NCBI GenBank assembly: GCA_964401705.1
Contig: CAYNZJ010000013.1
Location: forward strand, 1 to 16,933
Length of the DNA: 16,933 nucleotides
Direction of reading: 5' to 3'
Source of the DNA: 2-01-FULL-33-17 sp964401705
GTDB lineage: Bacteria > Patescibacteriota > Minisyncoccia > Phycocordibacterales > UBA9973
The notes beneath the pieces are model-generated. The model was given only the letters and a program-made list of their open reading frames with translations, did no database searches and was not told where the DNA came from. Shown here in pieces: positions 7,647 to 13,420 of the stretch (positions are counted from its first letter, which is position 1; every line of letters starts with the position of its first letter). The position numbers and the translations under genes are program-made.

Positions 7647-7804
7647 GTATTTATGCATCCCGTAGTAGATAATGGCATAACCATAGATGTGAACGGGAGA
7701 AATGCATATTATTTAGCTAATAAAGCTTTAAGTTAAAATTATAAATAATTGATAATGGTACAAACACATAATGCCATTATTCACTATCGGGATGCAAATA
7801 GATA
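7646..7804. repeat. Long imperfect inverted repeat covering the tyrS start
   Basis: The arm at 7646-7678 and the arm at 7771-7804 are imperfect reverse complements. Exact blocks are TGCATCCCG (7654-7662) with CGGGATGCA (7788-7796), and ATAATGGCAT (7669-7678) with ATGCCATTAT (7771-7780). A weaker outer match joins TATTT on the left to AAATA on the right. The intervening loop is about 92 nt. Both possible tyrS start codons (7771 and 7792) lie in the right arm. The left arm can instead pair locally: ATGCAT and CCCGT (7653-7663) with ACGGG (7693-7697) and ATGCAT (7702-7707), plus an inner ATGG/CCAT hairpin (7672-7684). The two foldings exclude each other. Confidence 0.75.
7653..7736 (+). CDS. 27-codon leader ORF with tandem Tyr codons upstream of tyrS
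   Basis: Open frame ATG (7653) to TAA (7734-7736), 27 aa, opening M-H-P-V-V-D-N-G and containing N-A-Y-Y-L-A at residues 17-22. The two adjacent tyrosine codons TAT-TAT (7707-7712) lie 35 nt before the first candidate ATG of the tyrosyl-tRNA synthetase gene. The ATG lies 6 nt after a -10-like TATAGT, which would make it leaderless like several neighbouring genes. The ORF overlaps an inverted repeat and a local hairpin, so selection may be on RNA structure and not on peptide. It is too short to judge by coding statistics and could be a chance ORF. A leader-peptide role is inference. Confidence 0.35.
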   Translation: MHPVVDNGITIDVNGRNAYYLANKALS

Positions 7805-8982
7805 CAGATATCCAAAAAATCGACGAAATCCTAACTCGCGGAGTTGATGAAGTTATAGAACTTGATGTGCTTAGAAATAAACTATTGTCAGGTGAAAAAC
7901 TTCGAATTAAATTAGGAATTGATCCAACAAGCCCACATATTCATTTAGGAAGAGCAACAGCGTTACTTAAGCTACAGGACTTTCAAAATGCTGGGCACCA
8001 AATAGTTTTTATACTTGGAGATTTTACGGGTACGGTTGGAGATACTTCAGATAAAGATTCAGAAAGACCAATGCTTGAACAGGAAACAGTTAATGAAAAT
8101 TTAAAAACATATATCGACCAAGCATCTAAAATAATTGATATTTCAAAGTGTGAAATTCACAAAAATAGTGAGTGGCTTAATAATTTAACATTTTCTGATG
8201 TTTCAAGATTGACTGATGAATTTTCTTTAAATGAATTTAGTTCACGTGAATTAATTTCTAAAAGATTAGAAGCAGGAAAAAGAGTTTCTCTTCGTGAGAC
8301 TTTGTATCCTATTATGCAAGGTTATGACAGTGTGGCTATAAAATCTGATGTTGAAATAGGTGGAACAGATCAAAGATTTAATATGTTGGCTGGTAGAACT
8401 TTACAAAAAAGTTATAAACAGAAACCTCAAGATGTTATAACTTTGCCATTAATTGAAGGCCTTGATGGAAGGAAAATGAGTTCAAGTTGGGGTAATACTA
8501 TAAATCTAAATGATACTCCTTTTGACATGTTTGGTAAAATAATGTCTCTTCGAGATGATTTACTTATTAAATATTTTACTCTTTGTACTAGAATTCCTAT
8601 GCAAGATATAAACGAATATGAAAATAGATTAAAAAATGGAGATAACCCAAAAGACTTAAAAATAATATTAGCAAATACTATTGTTACTAATTTGCACGGT
8701 AAAGATAAAGCTAAAGATGCCCAAGTAAATTGGGAAGCGACATTTTCAAGTGGTGAGATTCCAAAAGATGTTGAGCACACATTTAATTTTGATGAAGGTA
8801 AAACATTAATGGAGGTTGTGGTTAGTTCAGGGTTAGTAAGCTCTAAAACCGAATACAGAAGACTAATAGATGCCGGAGCTATAGAACATATGGAAGATGC
8901 TCGCGGAATTAAAGACGATACCGAAATTGCAAATATTGGAACATACCGAATTGGTAAAAAGAGATTTATTAGAATTAATTAA
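7771..8982 (+). CDS. tyrS: Tyrosyl-tRNA synthetase
   Basis: 403-aa class I synthetase charging tRNA-Tyr with tyrosine at the expense of ATP. Seen: a Rossmann catalytic core with the HIGH-like H-I-H-L-G at 56-60; G-D-F-T-G-T-V-G-D near 83-91; Y-P-I-M-Q-G-Y-D at 179-186; G-G-T-D-Q-R-F-N at 197-204; the K-M-S-S-S loop at 235-239; and a C-terminal S4-type RNA-binding domain from about 345. Length is normal. The start is uncertain: ATG 7771 is used here, but ATG 7792 (M-Q-I-D-T-D-I-Q-K-I-D-E-I-L) also gives a typical N-terminus; neither has a Shine-Dalgarno. Both starts fall inside the 3' arm of the inverted repeat. tsaE follows by 7 nt, so they share a transcript. The stop is TAA. Confidence 0.95.
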   Translation: MPLFTIGMQIDTDIQKIDEILTRGVDEVIELDVLRNKLLSGEKLRIKLGIDPTSPHIHLGRATALLKLQDFQNAGHQIVFILGDFTGTVGDTSDKDSERPMLEQETVNENLKTYIDQASKIIDISKCEIHKNSEWLNNLTFSDVSRLTDEFSLNEFSSRELISKRLEAGKRVSLRETLYPIMQGYDSVAIKSDVEIGGTDQRFNMLAGRTLQKSYKQKPQDVITLPLIEGLDGRKMSSSWGNTINLNDTPFDMFGKIMSLRDDLLIKYFTLCTRIPMQDINEYENRLKNGDNPKDLKIILANTIVTNLHGKDKAKDAQVNWEATFSSGEIPKDVEHTFNFDEGKTLMEVVVSSGLVSSKTEYRRLIDAGAIEHMEDARGIKDDTEIANIGTYRIGKKRFIRIN

Positions 8983-8989
8983 TAAATTT

Positions 8990-9496
8990 ATGGATAGTGG
9001 AAAAATATTTATTTCGCACAGTAGAGAAGATTTGATTCATCCAATCAATGACTTAATAGATAATATTAAGAAACCATTAGAAAAAGGCGGAGTGATTATT
9101 TTTTTAAACGGCCAGCTTGGTTCAGGGAAGACGGCTTTTGTTCAAGAATTAGGTTATCATTTAGGAATTACAACCAGAATGCAAAGCCCAACTTTTGTAT
9201 TAATGAAAAAATATGATATTGATAGTGAATTAATTCCAGAATTATATACATTGATTCATATCGATGCGTATAGATTAGAACCCCACCATAAAGAATCTCT
9301 TAATGTAGATGAATTTTTAGATCAAAATGGGACACTGGTTCTAATAGAATGGCCAACCGCAATTGATTTGGATAAAGCATTAGCTTATGCAAATATTGAT
9401 TTTGATTTTATTTCGGGACGAGTAATTCATGATCAAGATAATGGGCTTAATGATGTTCGTAGAATCAATATAACTTATAAAAATAACCCCGAATAA
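8990..9496 (+). CDS. tsaE: TsaE, tRNA t6A modification ATPase
   Basis: 168-aa P-loop ATPase that works with TsaB, TsaC and TsaD to make N6-threonylcarbamoyladenosine at position 37 of ANN-decoding tRNAs. Seen: Walker A G-Q-L-G-S-G-K-T at 41-48, S-P-T-F at 66-69, H-I-D-A-Y-R-L-E at 90-97 (the family's usual D-x-Y-R-L), and E-W-P at 120-122. The ATG at 8990 is chosen because upstream in-frame codons lie within tyrS; it leaves a 7-nt gap to the tyrS stop. The stop codon TAA (9494-9496) falls in the loop of the terminator hairpin, so the last codons form one side of the stem. Pairing with tyrS places two tRNA-maturation functions on one transcript. Confidence 0.92.
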   Translation: MDSGKIFISHSREDLIHPINDLIDNIKKPLEKGGVIIFLNGQLGSGKTAFVQELGYHLGITTRMQSPTFVLMKKYDIDSELIPELYTLIHIDAYRLEPHHKESLNVDEFLDQNGTLVLIEWPTAIDLDKALAYANIDFDFISGRVIHDQDNGLNDVRRINITYKNNPE

Positions 9497-9508
9497 GGGG
9501 TTATTTTT
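9480..9508. terminator. Bidirectional intrinsic terminator between tsaE and the acidic-protein gene
   Basis: A perfect stem AAAATAACCCC / GGGGTTATTTT with a 6-nt loop GAATAA and T-runs on both strands. On the plus strand it ends tyrS-tsaE and contains the tsaE stop codon in its loop. On the minus strand it lies just past the TAA of the acidic-protein gene at 9510-9512, ending the ruvB-ruvC transcript. Confidence 0.9.
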
Positions 9509-9509
9509 G

Positions 9510-9734
9510 TTAATATTCACCGTCTAGTTCTTCATCTTCACTAACAAAAAATTCATATACATCAGCTTCTGCACCTTCTCTTTCTAATTCTAGAGAATGA
9601 AGCATCGCTAGAGATTCTTCAATGCTCCCTTCTACTGGAACATCAACTTCTACATCATCAATAACTTCGTCGACAATTCCATCGCCTAAAAAATTTTCTT
9701 CTTCGCCACTTTTTAAATCTTCCTCTGTTTGCAT
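9510..9734 (-). CDS. Very acidic 74-aa protein of unknown function
   Basis: Not recognised. The 74-aa product has 28 Asp/Glu against one Lys and one Arg (net charge about -26), with clusters such as E-E-D-L, G-E-E-E-N, V-I-D-D-V-E-V-D-V and a C-terminal V-S-E-D-E-E-L-D-G-E-Y. There is no signal peptide or membrane helix and no cysteine. The middle S-L-A-M-L-H-S-L-E-L-E-R-E could form one amphipathic helix. It lies 78 nt downstream of ruvC on the same strand and ends at a strong shared terminator, so it is probably cotranscribed with ruvB-ruvC. Such charge is seen in DNA-mimic and chaperone-like small proteins, but nothing here shows which. The ORF fits neatly between gene and terminator, supporting that it is real. 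Confidence 0.65.
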   Translation of the reverse strand: MQTEEDLKSGEEENFLGDGIVDEVIDDVEVDVPVEGSIEESLAMLHSLELEREGAEADVYEFFVSEDEELDGEY

Positions 9735-9812
9735 AGATTAATGATTACTAATTAACTAATAGTATTATGCTTTTTACTTTTACATTTCTTTGAAAATTTC
9801 GCAAGCATTTTT

Positions 9813-10328
9813 TTATTTCATCTGTGAATAACGGATTTGTCCAATCGCAGAGAGTGCAACCGCTATAGCATCAATTTCATCATCTTGTAGTGAAGACGTT
9901 GGTAGAGTGATTAATTTTGGAATCATTTTTATAATATCTTGTTTTGTGGCTCTGCCATAACCAGTAACAGATTGTTTAATAACGGTTGGTGATAATTCTA
10001 TTATTGGTAAGTTGGTTTTACCAATTACCGATAACACTACGCCTCGTGACTGGGCAACATCAACGACTGTTTTTTGGTTTACTGTAAAAAATATTTTTTC
10101 AATTGCAACAACTGTTGGTTTGTATTTTTTTACAATTTCATTTAAATGATCATAAATTTGAGACAAACGTTTTTGAATATTGTCTTTCTTGTTTGTTTTA
10201 AAACATTCTGAAAATAAAATCTTTTCTTTGGGTTTTGTATTTTCATCAATACTTACAATTGCAATACCTAGTCTTTCAAAACCAGGGTCAATACCTAGGA
10301 TTATTTGTTTTTCAGTATTAAGCTTCAT
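9813..10328 (-). CDS. ruvC: Holliday junction resolvase RuvC
   Basis: 171-aa crossover-junction endonuclease that cuts Holliday junctions symmetrically, normally with RuvAB. Seen: an RNase H-like fold with first catalytic Asp in L-G-I-D-P-G (D14), second acidic residue in A-I-E-K-I-F-F (E77), and the C-terminal pair in D-D-E-I-D-A-I-A-V-A (about D150 and D153), so the catalytic tetrad is complete. Length is typical. The ATG lies inside the end of ruvB (11-nt overlap), indicating translational coupling. ruvA is not in the window. The stop is TAA. Confidence 0.95.
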   Translation of the reverse strand: MKLNTEKQIILGIDPGFERLGIAIVSIDENTKPKEKILFSECFKTNKKDNIQKRLSQIYDHLNEIVKKYKPTVVAIEKIFFTVNQKTVVDVAQSRGVVLSVIGKTNLPIIELSPTVIKQSVTGYGRATKQDIIKMIPKLITLPTSSLQDDEIDAIAVALSAIGQIRYSQMK

Positions 10329-11283
10329 TTTGAATGTGGTTTATTCCGTCATTAGTTATTATTCTACCTTTTGGTGTACGTTCGATAAACCCAAGCGATA
10401 ATAGATATGGTTCAATCACGTCTTCAATTGTACCTTCGTCTTCATGGAGAGATACAGCAAGAGTCGAAAGACCAGTTGGTCCACCTTTAAATTTGTTTAA
10501 TAATGTATTTAAATATTCTCGGTCTAGTCCATTTAATCCCATACTGTCTATTCCTAGCATACTTAATGCTTTGTCGGCTGTTTCTTTGTTTAGTTTTTCA
10601 TTTTTAACTTGGCCATAATCTCGAACTCTTTTTAAAAAGTAATTTGCCGCACGTGGAGTCTTGCGAGATCTACGAACTATTTCTTCAATTGCTTCTCTTT
10701 CCATAACGACGTCGATTATTTTTGCAGACCGTTCAAGTATTTTAGCTAATTCATCGTGTGAATAATACTCTAGTCGAAATACTCCACCACCAAACCGTGA
10801 ACGTAGTGGGGCCGAGAGTAATGATATTCTTGTTGTTGCTCCAATTAATGTAAATGGTGGTAATTCTAGTTGTACGCTACGAGCTGATGGGCCTTTACCA
10901 ATCATAATATCCATTACACCGGATTCCATAGCGGGGTACAGTATTTCTTCCACTAATTTTGATAATCTATGGATTTCATCAATAAATAAAATATCATGCG
11001 GAGCTAAATTCGTAAGAATTGATGCCAAGTCTCCAATTTTTTCAATTGCAGGCCCTGAAGTTACAGTAATATTGCGACCAGTCTCTTTGGCTATCAAATG
11101 GGCGATAGTGGTTTTACCTAATCCTGGGGGACCATAAAACAACATATGCTCGGCAGACTCACCGCGTTCTTTGGCGGCTGTTAATAATATGTGTATATTT
11201 TGTTTAATACTATTTTGCCCAATATATTCATCCCAACTGTTAGGACGAAGAGCTTGGTCAAGAAATTTGGAATCCGTCTTCAT
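10318..11283 (-). CDS. ruvB: Holliday junction branch-migration helicase RuvB
   Basis: 321-aa AAA+ motor that drives branch migration on RuvA-bound junctions. Seen: L-R-P-x-x-W-D-E-Y-I-G-Q at 12-23, Walker A G-P-P-G-L-G-K-T at 51-58, Walker B L-F-I-D-E-I-H-R at 99-106, sensor 1 G-A-T-T at 148-151, an arginine-finger region A-P-L-R-S-R-F-G at 158-165, and a C-terminal winged helix with G-P-T-G-L-S-T-L-A near 268-276 and R-T-P-x-G-R at 302-307. The ATG at 11281-11283 is chosen over an upstream TTG (11320-11322), which would add 13 residues absent from the family. Its 3' end overlaps ruvC. Upstream lies the divergent ncRNA promoter. Confidence 0.95.
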   Translation of the reverse strand: MKTDSKFLDQALRPNSWDEYIGQNSIKQNIHILLTAAKERGESAEHMLFYGPPGLGKTTIAHLIAKETGRNITVTSGPAIEKIGDLASILTNLAPHDILFIDEIHRLSKLVEEILYPAMESGVMDIMIGKGPSARSVQLELPPFTLIGATTRISLLSAPLRSRFGGGVFRLEYYSHDELAKILERSAKIIDVVMEREAIEEIVRRSRKTPRAANYFLKRVRDYGQVKNEKLNKETADKALSMLGIDSMGLNGLDREYLNTLLNKFKGGPTGLSTLAVSLHEDEGTIEDVIEPYLLSLGFIERTPKGRIITNDGINHIQNEA

Positions 11284-11335
11284 ATATAAGGGTTTTTTAC
11301 TAATACCTGTCTTAAAAATCAAATTAAATATGGGC

Positions 11336-11364
11336 TTGACAAATTAAATCTAATTTGCTATAAT
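11336..11364 (+). promoter_or_regulatory. Consensus promoter for the intergenic ncRNA
   Basis: TTGACA at 11336-11341 and TATAAT at 11359-11364 are both perfect, with the optimal 17-nt spacer and an extended -10 TG motif (TGC immediately before TATAAT). Transcription would begin near 11371. No protein-coding gene follows on this strand, so the promoter must serve a non-coding RNA. Confidence 0.9.
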
Positions 11365-11370
11365 GGTTCA

Positions 11371-11606
11371 TAGAAGTATATCAATAAGGTTTGTAAAAAT
11401 GATCTAAACTGGTATAGTTTAAGTATAGCACATTTGTGCTTTTGTTTTTTATAAAGACGATAGTAATCTATAAGCAATCAGCTTTATCGCCCGGTGCCTC
11501 TCGCGGAGGACAGTTTGGTTCCGACTGAACTTATCCTACAAGGTTGTACTACTTGCTGGGGCTTGTACCCATCAAGGATTGTTTATAGATTACTGTCTTT
11601 TTTAAT
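11371..11606 (+). ncRNA. Structured non-coding RNA candidate (possibly 6S-like)
   Basis: This fills the 324-nt gap between ruvB and pilB, both on the other strand. Downstream of a perfect promoter come small hairpins (TAAACT/AGTTTA at 11405-11421; AGCAC/GTGCT at 11427-11440, followed by a T-rich tract), then a core whose ends form a continuous 21-bp helix: 11459-11479 pairs with 11577-11597 with two G-U pairs, followed by TTTTTTAATTTT. Inside the core are further possible stems (CCTC/GAGG at 11497-11509, CAGT/ACTG at 11511-11527, TGGG/CCCA at 11557-11571) and a comparatively GC-rich segment at 11488-11530, unusual for this genome. A long closing helix around a loop-rich centre recalls 6S RNA, but I cannot match any known family. 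SRP RNA, tmRNA, RNase P RNA, 5S rRNA and tRNA signatures were not found. The 5' end may be processed to about 11453-11459. Confidence 0.65.
11427..11450 (+). terminator. Weak terminator-like hairpin inside the ncRNA region
   Basis: AGCAC / GTGCT (5 bp, loop ATTT) is followed by TTTGTTTTTT. It might stop a fraction of transcripts after about 80 nt, or be a processing or structural element of the longer RNA. Confidence 0.35.
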
Positions 11607-11607
11607 T

Positions 11608-13305
11608 TTAATCACTCAAGCTCACTACACTTTTGACTTCCTCAAGTGTGGTGATTTTTTTTATGACTTTGACAATACCGTCTTCTTTCATATTAAGTAT
11701 TCCTTGTTTATTAGAAACTTTTTCAATCTCTCTTTCAGATGGATTATTTGGAATTATGGATTGAATAGATTCATCATTATAGATAGCTTCAAAAATTCCC
11801 AGTCGGCCTTTGTAACCAGTAAAGTTACACGCTTCACAACCATGGGTTACAGCGATTTCATAATTATCCATTTTTTCTACCCCGTAGATTTTTAAATCTT
11901 TAGTGTTATTTATTGCTTGATCTAAAACTTCATTTATTTCTTTAATTTCTTTTTCTTCAGCTTGTCTGTATGTTACACATTTATTACAAACTTTTCTAAC
12001 TAATCTTTGAGCAATTGAAAGTGAAAGTGCGGATACTAAAATTTTTGGATTTACTCCTAGGTCAATAAACCGGGGGATTACTCCGGCTGCATTGTTAGTA
12101 TGCAAAGTTGAAAACACAATATGCCCAGTAAGTGCAGCTTCAATAGCTATTTCTGCTGTTTCATGGTCGCGGATTTCCCCAACCATTATTACTTCTGGGT
12201 CTTGGCGAAGTGCGCTACGTAGTCCATTTGCAAAAGTATAACCAGCATCGTTGTCAGCTTGGGTTTGGGTAATACCAGCTAAATGATATTCAATAGGGTC
12301 TTCAATGGTAATTATCTTTACTTCTTTTGAATATATCCTTTGTAAGAATGAATATAGGGTTGTGGTTTTACCAGACCCTGTTGGACCTGTTAGTAGTATC
12401 ATTCCATTTGGTTTATGAATTTCAACATCAATTAATTTAAATAATTTATCTGGAATTCCTAATTCTTCCATGCCTACACGGATACTTTTAGGGTTAAGTA
12501 ATCGCATAACTATTGATTCACCATAAGCCCCCGGAATAAGTGATACACGAACAGAAATTTCTTCACCATTTATAAAAATACTGTATCTTCCGTCTTGAGC
12601 TATCTCATCGTTTGTTATTTTAACTCCGGAAATTAATTTTATTCTAGAAGATATTAAATGAAAAAACTTAATTGGTAGAACAATTACTTCTTGGAGAACT
12701 CCATCTAGTCGATAACGAATAGTTAATTCTGATTCACTGGGTTCAATATGAATATCAGATGCATCTAATTTCATTGCTCCGGCTAAAATAGTTTGCAACA
12801 CATGCGATGTAAAATGAATACTATCTTTACCAGCAGTTTCAATTTTAGTTTTTATATCAAGAATTGTTTTAATTTCAGAACTTAATTCATTAATAACATC
12901 ACCAGAAATTTCAATACTACCAGTTGCACTGGCTTCAGCATTGGAAAGCTCGGTATATCTTTCCCATACACGCTCTAAACTTGCCCGAGATGCAATATAT
13001 AATTCTGGTTCAAGGCCTCGGTGTTTGATATTGTCCATTATTACCGCAACTTCGGATCGTGATGGGGCATGAGATGCAATTAAAATTTTTTTACCAGAAA
13101 TTTTAAAAGGAGCAATATCTGCATTGCGGGCTTCTTTTTCTTCTACATAACGCAGGGCCTCGTTATCAATAGCAGTTGTTGATAGATTAACATAGGGGAT
13201 GTTGTACTTTTCTTTAGAAAGCAGTTCCATCAAGGCTTCTTCCTCGCGACGACGGAAATCCTCGATATTTTTATTTTGCTCTTCTTTATCGGTGGAAATT
13301 GACAT
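11608..13305 (-). CDS. pilB: Type IV pilus assembly ATPase PilB / GspE family
   Basis: 565-aa hexameric ATPase powering type IV pilus extension or a type II-like secretion/competence machine at the inner face of the membrane. Seen: an N-terminal T2SSE-N-like region (about 30-120); N2 domain with L-D-A-S-D-I-H-I-E-P at 180-189; Walker A G-P-T-G-S-G-K-T at 307-314; Asp box I-T-I-E-D-P-I-E-Y at 332-340; Walker B R-Q-D-P-E-V-I-M-V-G-E-I-R-D at 367-380; His box T-G-H-I-V-F-S-T-L-H-T-N at 393-404; and a zinc-binding cysteine quartet C440/C443 and C490/C493. The ATG at 13303-13305 is chosen because TATAAT lies just 6 nt upstream; an in-frame TTG 36 nt earlier lies in that promoter's -35. No other pilus gene is in the window. 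The stop is TAA. Confidence 0.92.
   Translation of the reverse strand: MSISTDKEEQNKNIEDFRRREEEALMELLSKEKYNIPYVNLSTTAIDNEALRYVEEKEARNADIAPFKISGKKILIASHAPSRSEVAVIMDNIKHRGLEPELYIASRASLERVWERYTELSNAEASATGSIEISGDVINELSSEIKTILDIKTKIETAGKDSIHFTSHVLQTILAGAMKLDASDIHIEPSESELTIRYRLDGVLQEVIVLPIKFFHLISSRIKLISGVKITNDEIAQDGRYSIFINGEEISVRVSLIPGAYGESIVMRLLNPKSIRVGMEELGIPDKLFKLIDVEIHKPNGMILLTGPTGSGKTTTLYSFLQRIYSKEVKIITIEDPIEYHLAGITQTQADNDAGYTFANGLRSALRQDPEVIMVGEIRDHETAEIAIEAALTGHIVFSTLHTNNAAGVIPRFIDLGVNPKILVSALSLSIAQRLVRKVCNKCVTYRQAEEKEIKEINEVLDQAINNTKDLKIYGVEKMDNYEIAVTHGCEACNFTGYKGRLGIFEAIYNDESIQSIIPNNPSEREIEKVSNKQGILNMKEDGIVKVIKKITTLEEVKSVVSLSD
11622..11662 (+). terminator. Plus-strand terminator inside the pilB 3' end
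   Basis: TCACTACACTT (11622-11632) pairs with AAGTGTGGTGA (11644-11654), 11 bp with one G-U, and is followed by eight Ts (11655-11662). It acts on the plus strand, antisense to the last codons of pilB, and would stop any ncRNA transcript that passes the first stop near 11606. Confidence 0.75.
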
Positions 13306-13311
13306 AGGTAT

Positions 13312-13341
13312 ATTATATAGGAAAAGCGCCTTATAAATCAA
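13312..13341 (-). promoter_or_regulatory. pilB promoter (leaderless layout)
   Basis: Minus strand: TTGATT (complement of 13336-13341), 18-nt spacer, TATAAT (complement of 13312-13317), then 6 nt and ATG. It is back-to-back with the promoter at 13364-13392, leaving about 22 bp between the two -35 elements, so the two genes could share regulation. Confidence 0.75.
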
Positions 13342-13363
13342 TATATTTTTTGGGTTTTACGCC

Positions 13364-13392
13364 TTGACTTTTTATATTAAAAGTGCTATAAT
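13364..13392 (+). promoter_or_regulatory. Promoter of the Bacteroidota-like secreted protein gene
   Basis: TTGACT (13364-13369), 17-nt spacer, TATAAT (13387-13392) with an extended -10 TGC. The expected start is near 13399, about 21 nt before the ATG at 13421. This gene therefore has a short leader, unlike the leaderless genes nearby, and the leader shows no clear Shine-Dalgarno. Confidence 0.8.
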
Positions 13393-13420
13393 TGGGACTA
13401 ATCAAAACGAACTTAAAGAC

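Noticed and set aside
7646..7804. MITE or invertible promoter bounded by the inverted repeat
   Set aside because: The arms are imperfect, no target-site duplication is clear, no recombinase gene is present, and inversion would disrupt the start of the essential tyrS gene. An RNA-level role fits better, though an old MITE remnant cannot be excluded.
8897..8989. TsaE start within tyrS (31 extra residues)
   Set aside because: The extension is encoded by the S4-domain region of tyrS in another frame and is not part of the TsaE family; ATG 8990 fits the usual length.
11371..11606. tRNA, tmRNA, SRP RNA, RNase P RNA, 5S rRNA or T-box identity for the ncRNA
   Set aside because: No T-loop GGTTCGA with CCA end, no tag ORF, no SRP domain-IV motif, no RNase P core (GAGGAAAGTCC), no T-box sequence, and no downstream gene on that strand.
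11494..11895. Plus-strand 133-codon ORF
   Set aside because: It spans the ncRNA and the antisense of the conserved PilB C-terminus, has no protein-like composition and contains the plus-strand terminator.
13364..13420. Extended N-terminus of the secreted protein from TTG 13364
   Set aside because: The TTG is the -35 box of the promoter and the -10 box lies inside the extension; ATG 13421 gives a clean signal peptide.
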